NCBI GenBank assembly: GCA_911728455.2
Contig: OU452236.1
Span: 13,069,838 to 13,133,837, forward strand
Direction of reading: 5' to 3'
Length of the DNA: 64,000 nt
Source of the DNA: Marthasterias glacialis
Lineage: Eukaryota > Echinodermata > Asteroidea > Forcipulatida > Asteriidae
The stretch's first letter is position 1; the number at the start of each line of letters is the position of its first letter. The notes under the pieces were generated by a model, which did no database searches, was not told where the DNA came from, and saw only the letters and a program-made list of their open reading frames with translations. This document shows positions 63,893 to 64,000 of this stretch, in pieces. Made by a program: the position numbers and the translations under genes.

Positions 63893-64000
63893 CCCTATAG
63901 ACCTTATGCACATGACGTCATTTGAGTAGGGCGCCCTCGTCTAGAGGTCAAAATGAGGTTGTTCATTGGCCAATCTTGCGCGCCGCGCGTACAAATCTCT
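63893..64000 (-). repeat. Inverted repeat copy at the window end, partner of 57609-57714
   Basis: Reverse-complement copy of the 57.6 kb repeat, cut by the window edge. The pair encloses all three cysteine-rich exons. Confidence 0.8.

Overview
This window is animal nuclear DNA. It has split genes with GT-AG introns, many tRNA-derived SINEs and foldback (MITE-like) elements, and long satellites. Gene content and dispersed repeats fit an invertebrate deuterostome, most likely an echinoderm, but nothing seen directly proves the taxon. Every gene model here was built by hand from splice sites, reading phase and recognised protein families.

Layout. (1) 1-34.4 kb, minus strand: 12 exons of a RalGDS/RGL-family Ral guanine nucleotide exchange factor, with REM and CDC25 homology (RasGEF) domains. 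The C-terminal Ras-association end would lie left of base 1. Introns hold a ~1 kb 19-bp minisatellite (6.7-7.7 kb) and many SINEs and MITEs. (2) 36.3-52.4 kb, minus strand: a complete 21-exon guanylate-binding-protein (GBP) family GTPase of 842 residues. All 20 splice phases agree. It has a hydrophobic leader, the GBP G domain, a long helical region and a hydrophobic C-terminal tail. A perfect NF-kB-type site and a perfect IRF/ISRE-type site lie 43-73 bp before its ATG. (3) 53.1-54.7 kb: two small uncertain genes facing apart across ~240 bp, plus a perfect 47-bp palindrome. (4) 57.0-62.2 kb, plus strand: a gene for a secreted cysteine-rich protein that I do not recognise. It has a TATA box, one signal-peptide exon and then three near-identical 306-bp phase 1-1 exons in tandem. 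Each exon encodes an eight-cysteine domain, and a possible terminal exon follows. (5) The rest is introns and intergenic DNA with dispersed repeats.

How it fits together. The GTPase, with its immune-type promoter motifs, and the cysteine-rich effector-like array make the right half look like innate immunity or secreted-defence DNA; this is inference. Partial or whole exon duplication occurs in all three main genes. The cysteine-rich array is the best candidate for an undescribed system, because its exon phases allow either a multi-domain protein or a choice of one exon per transcript.
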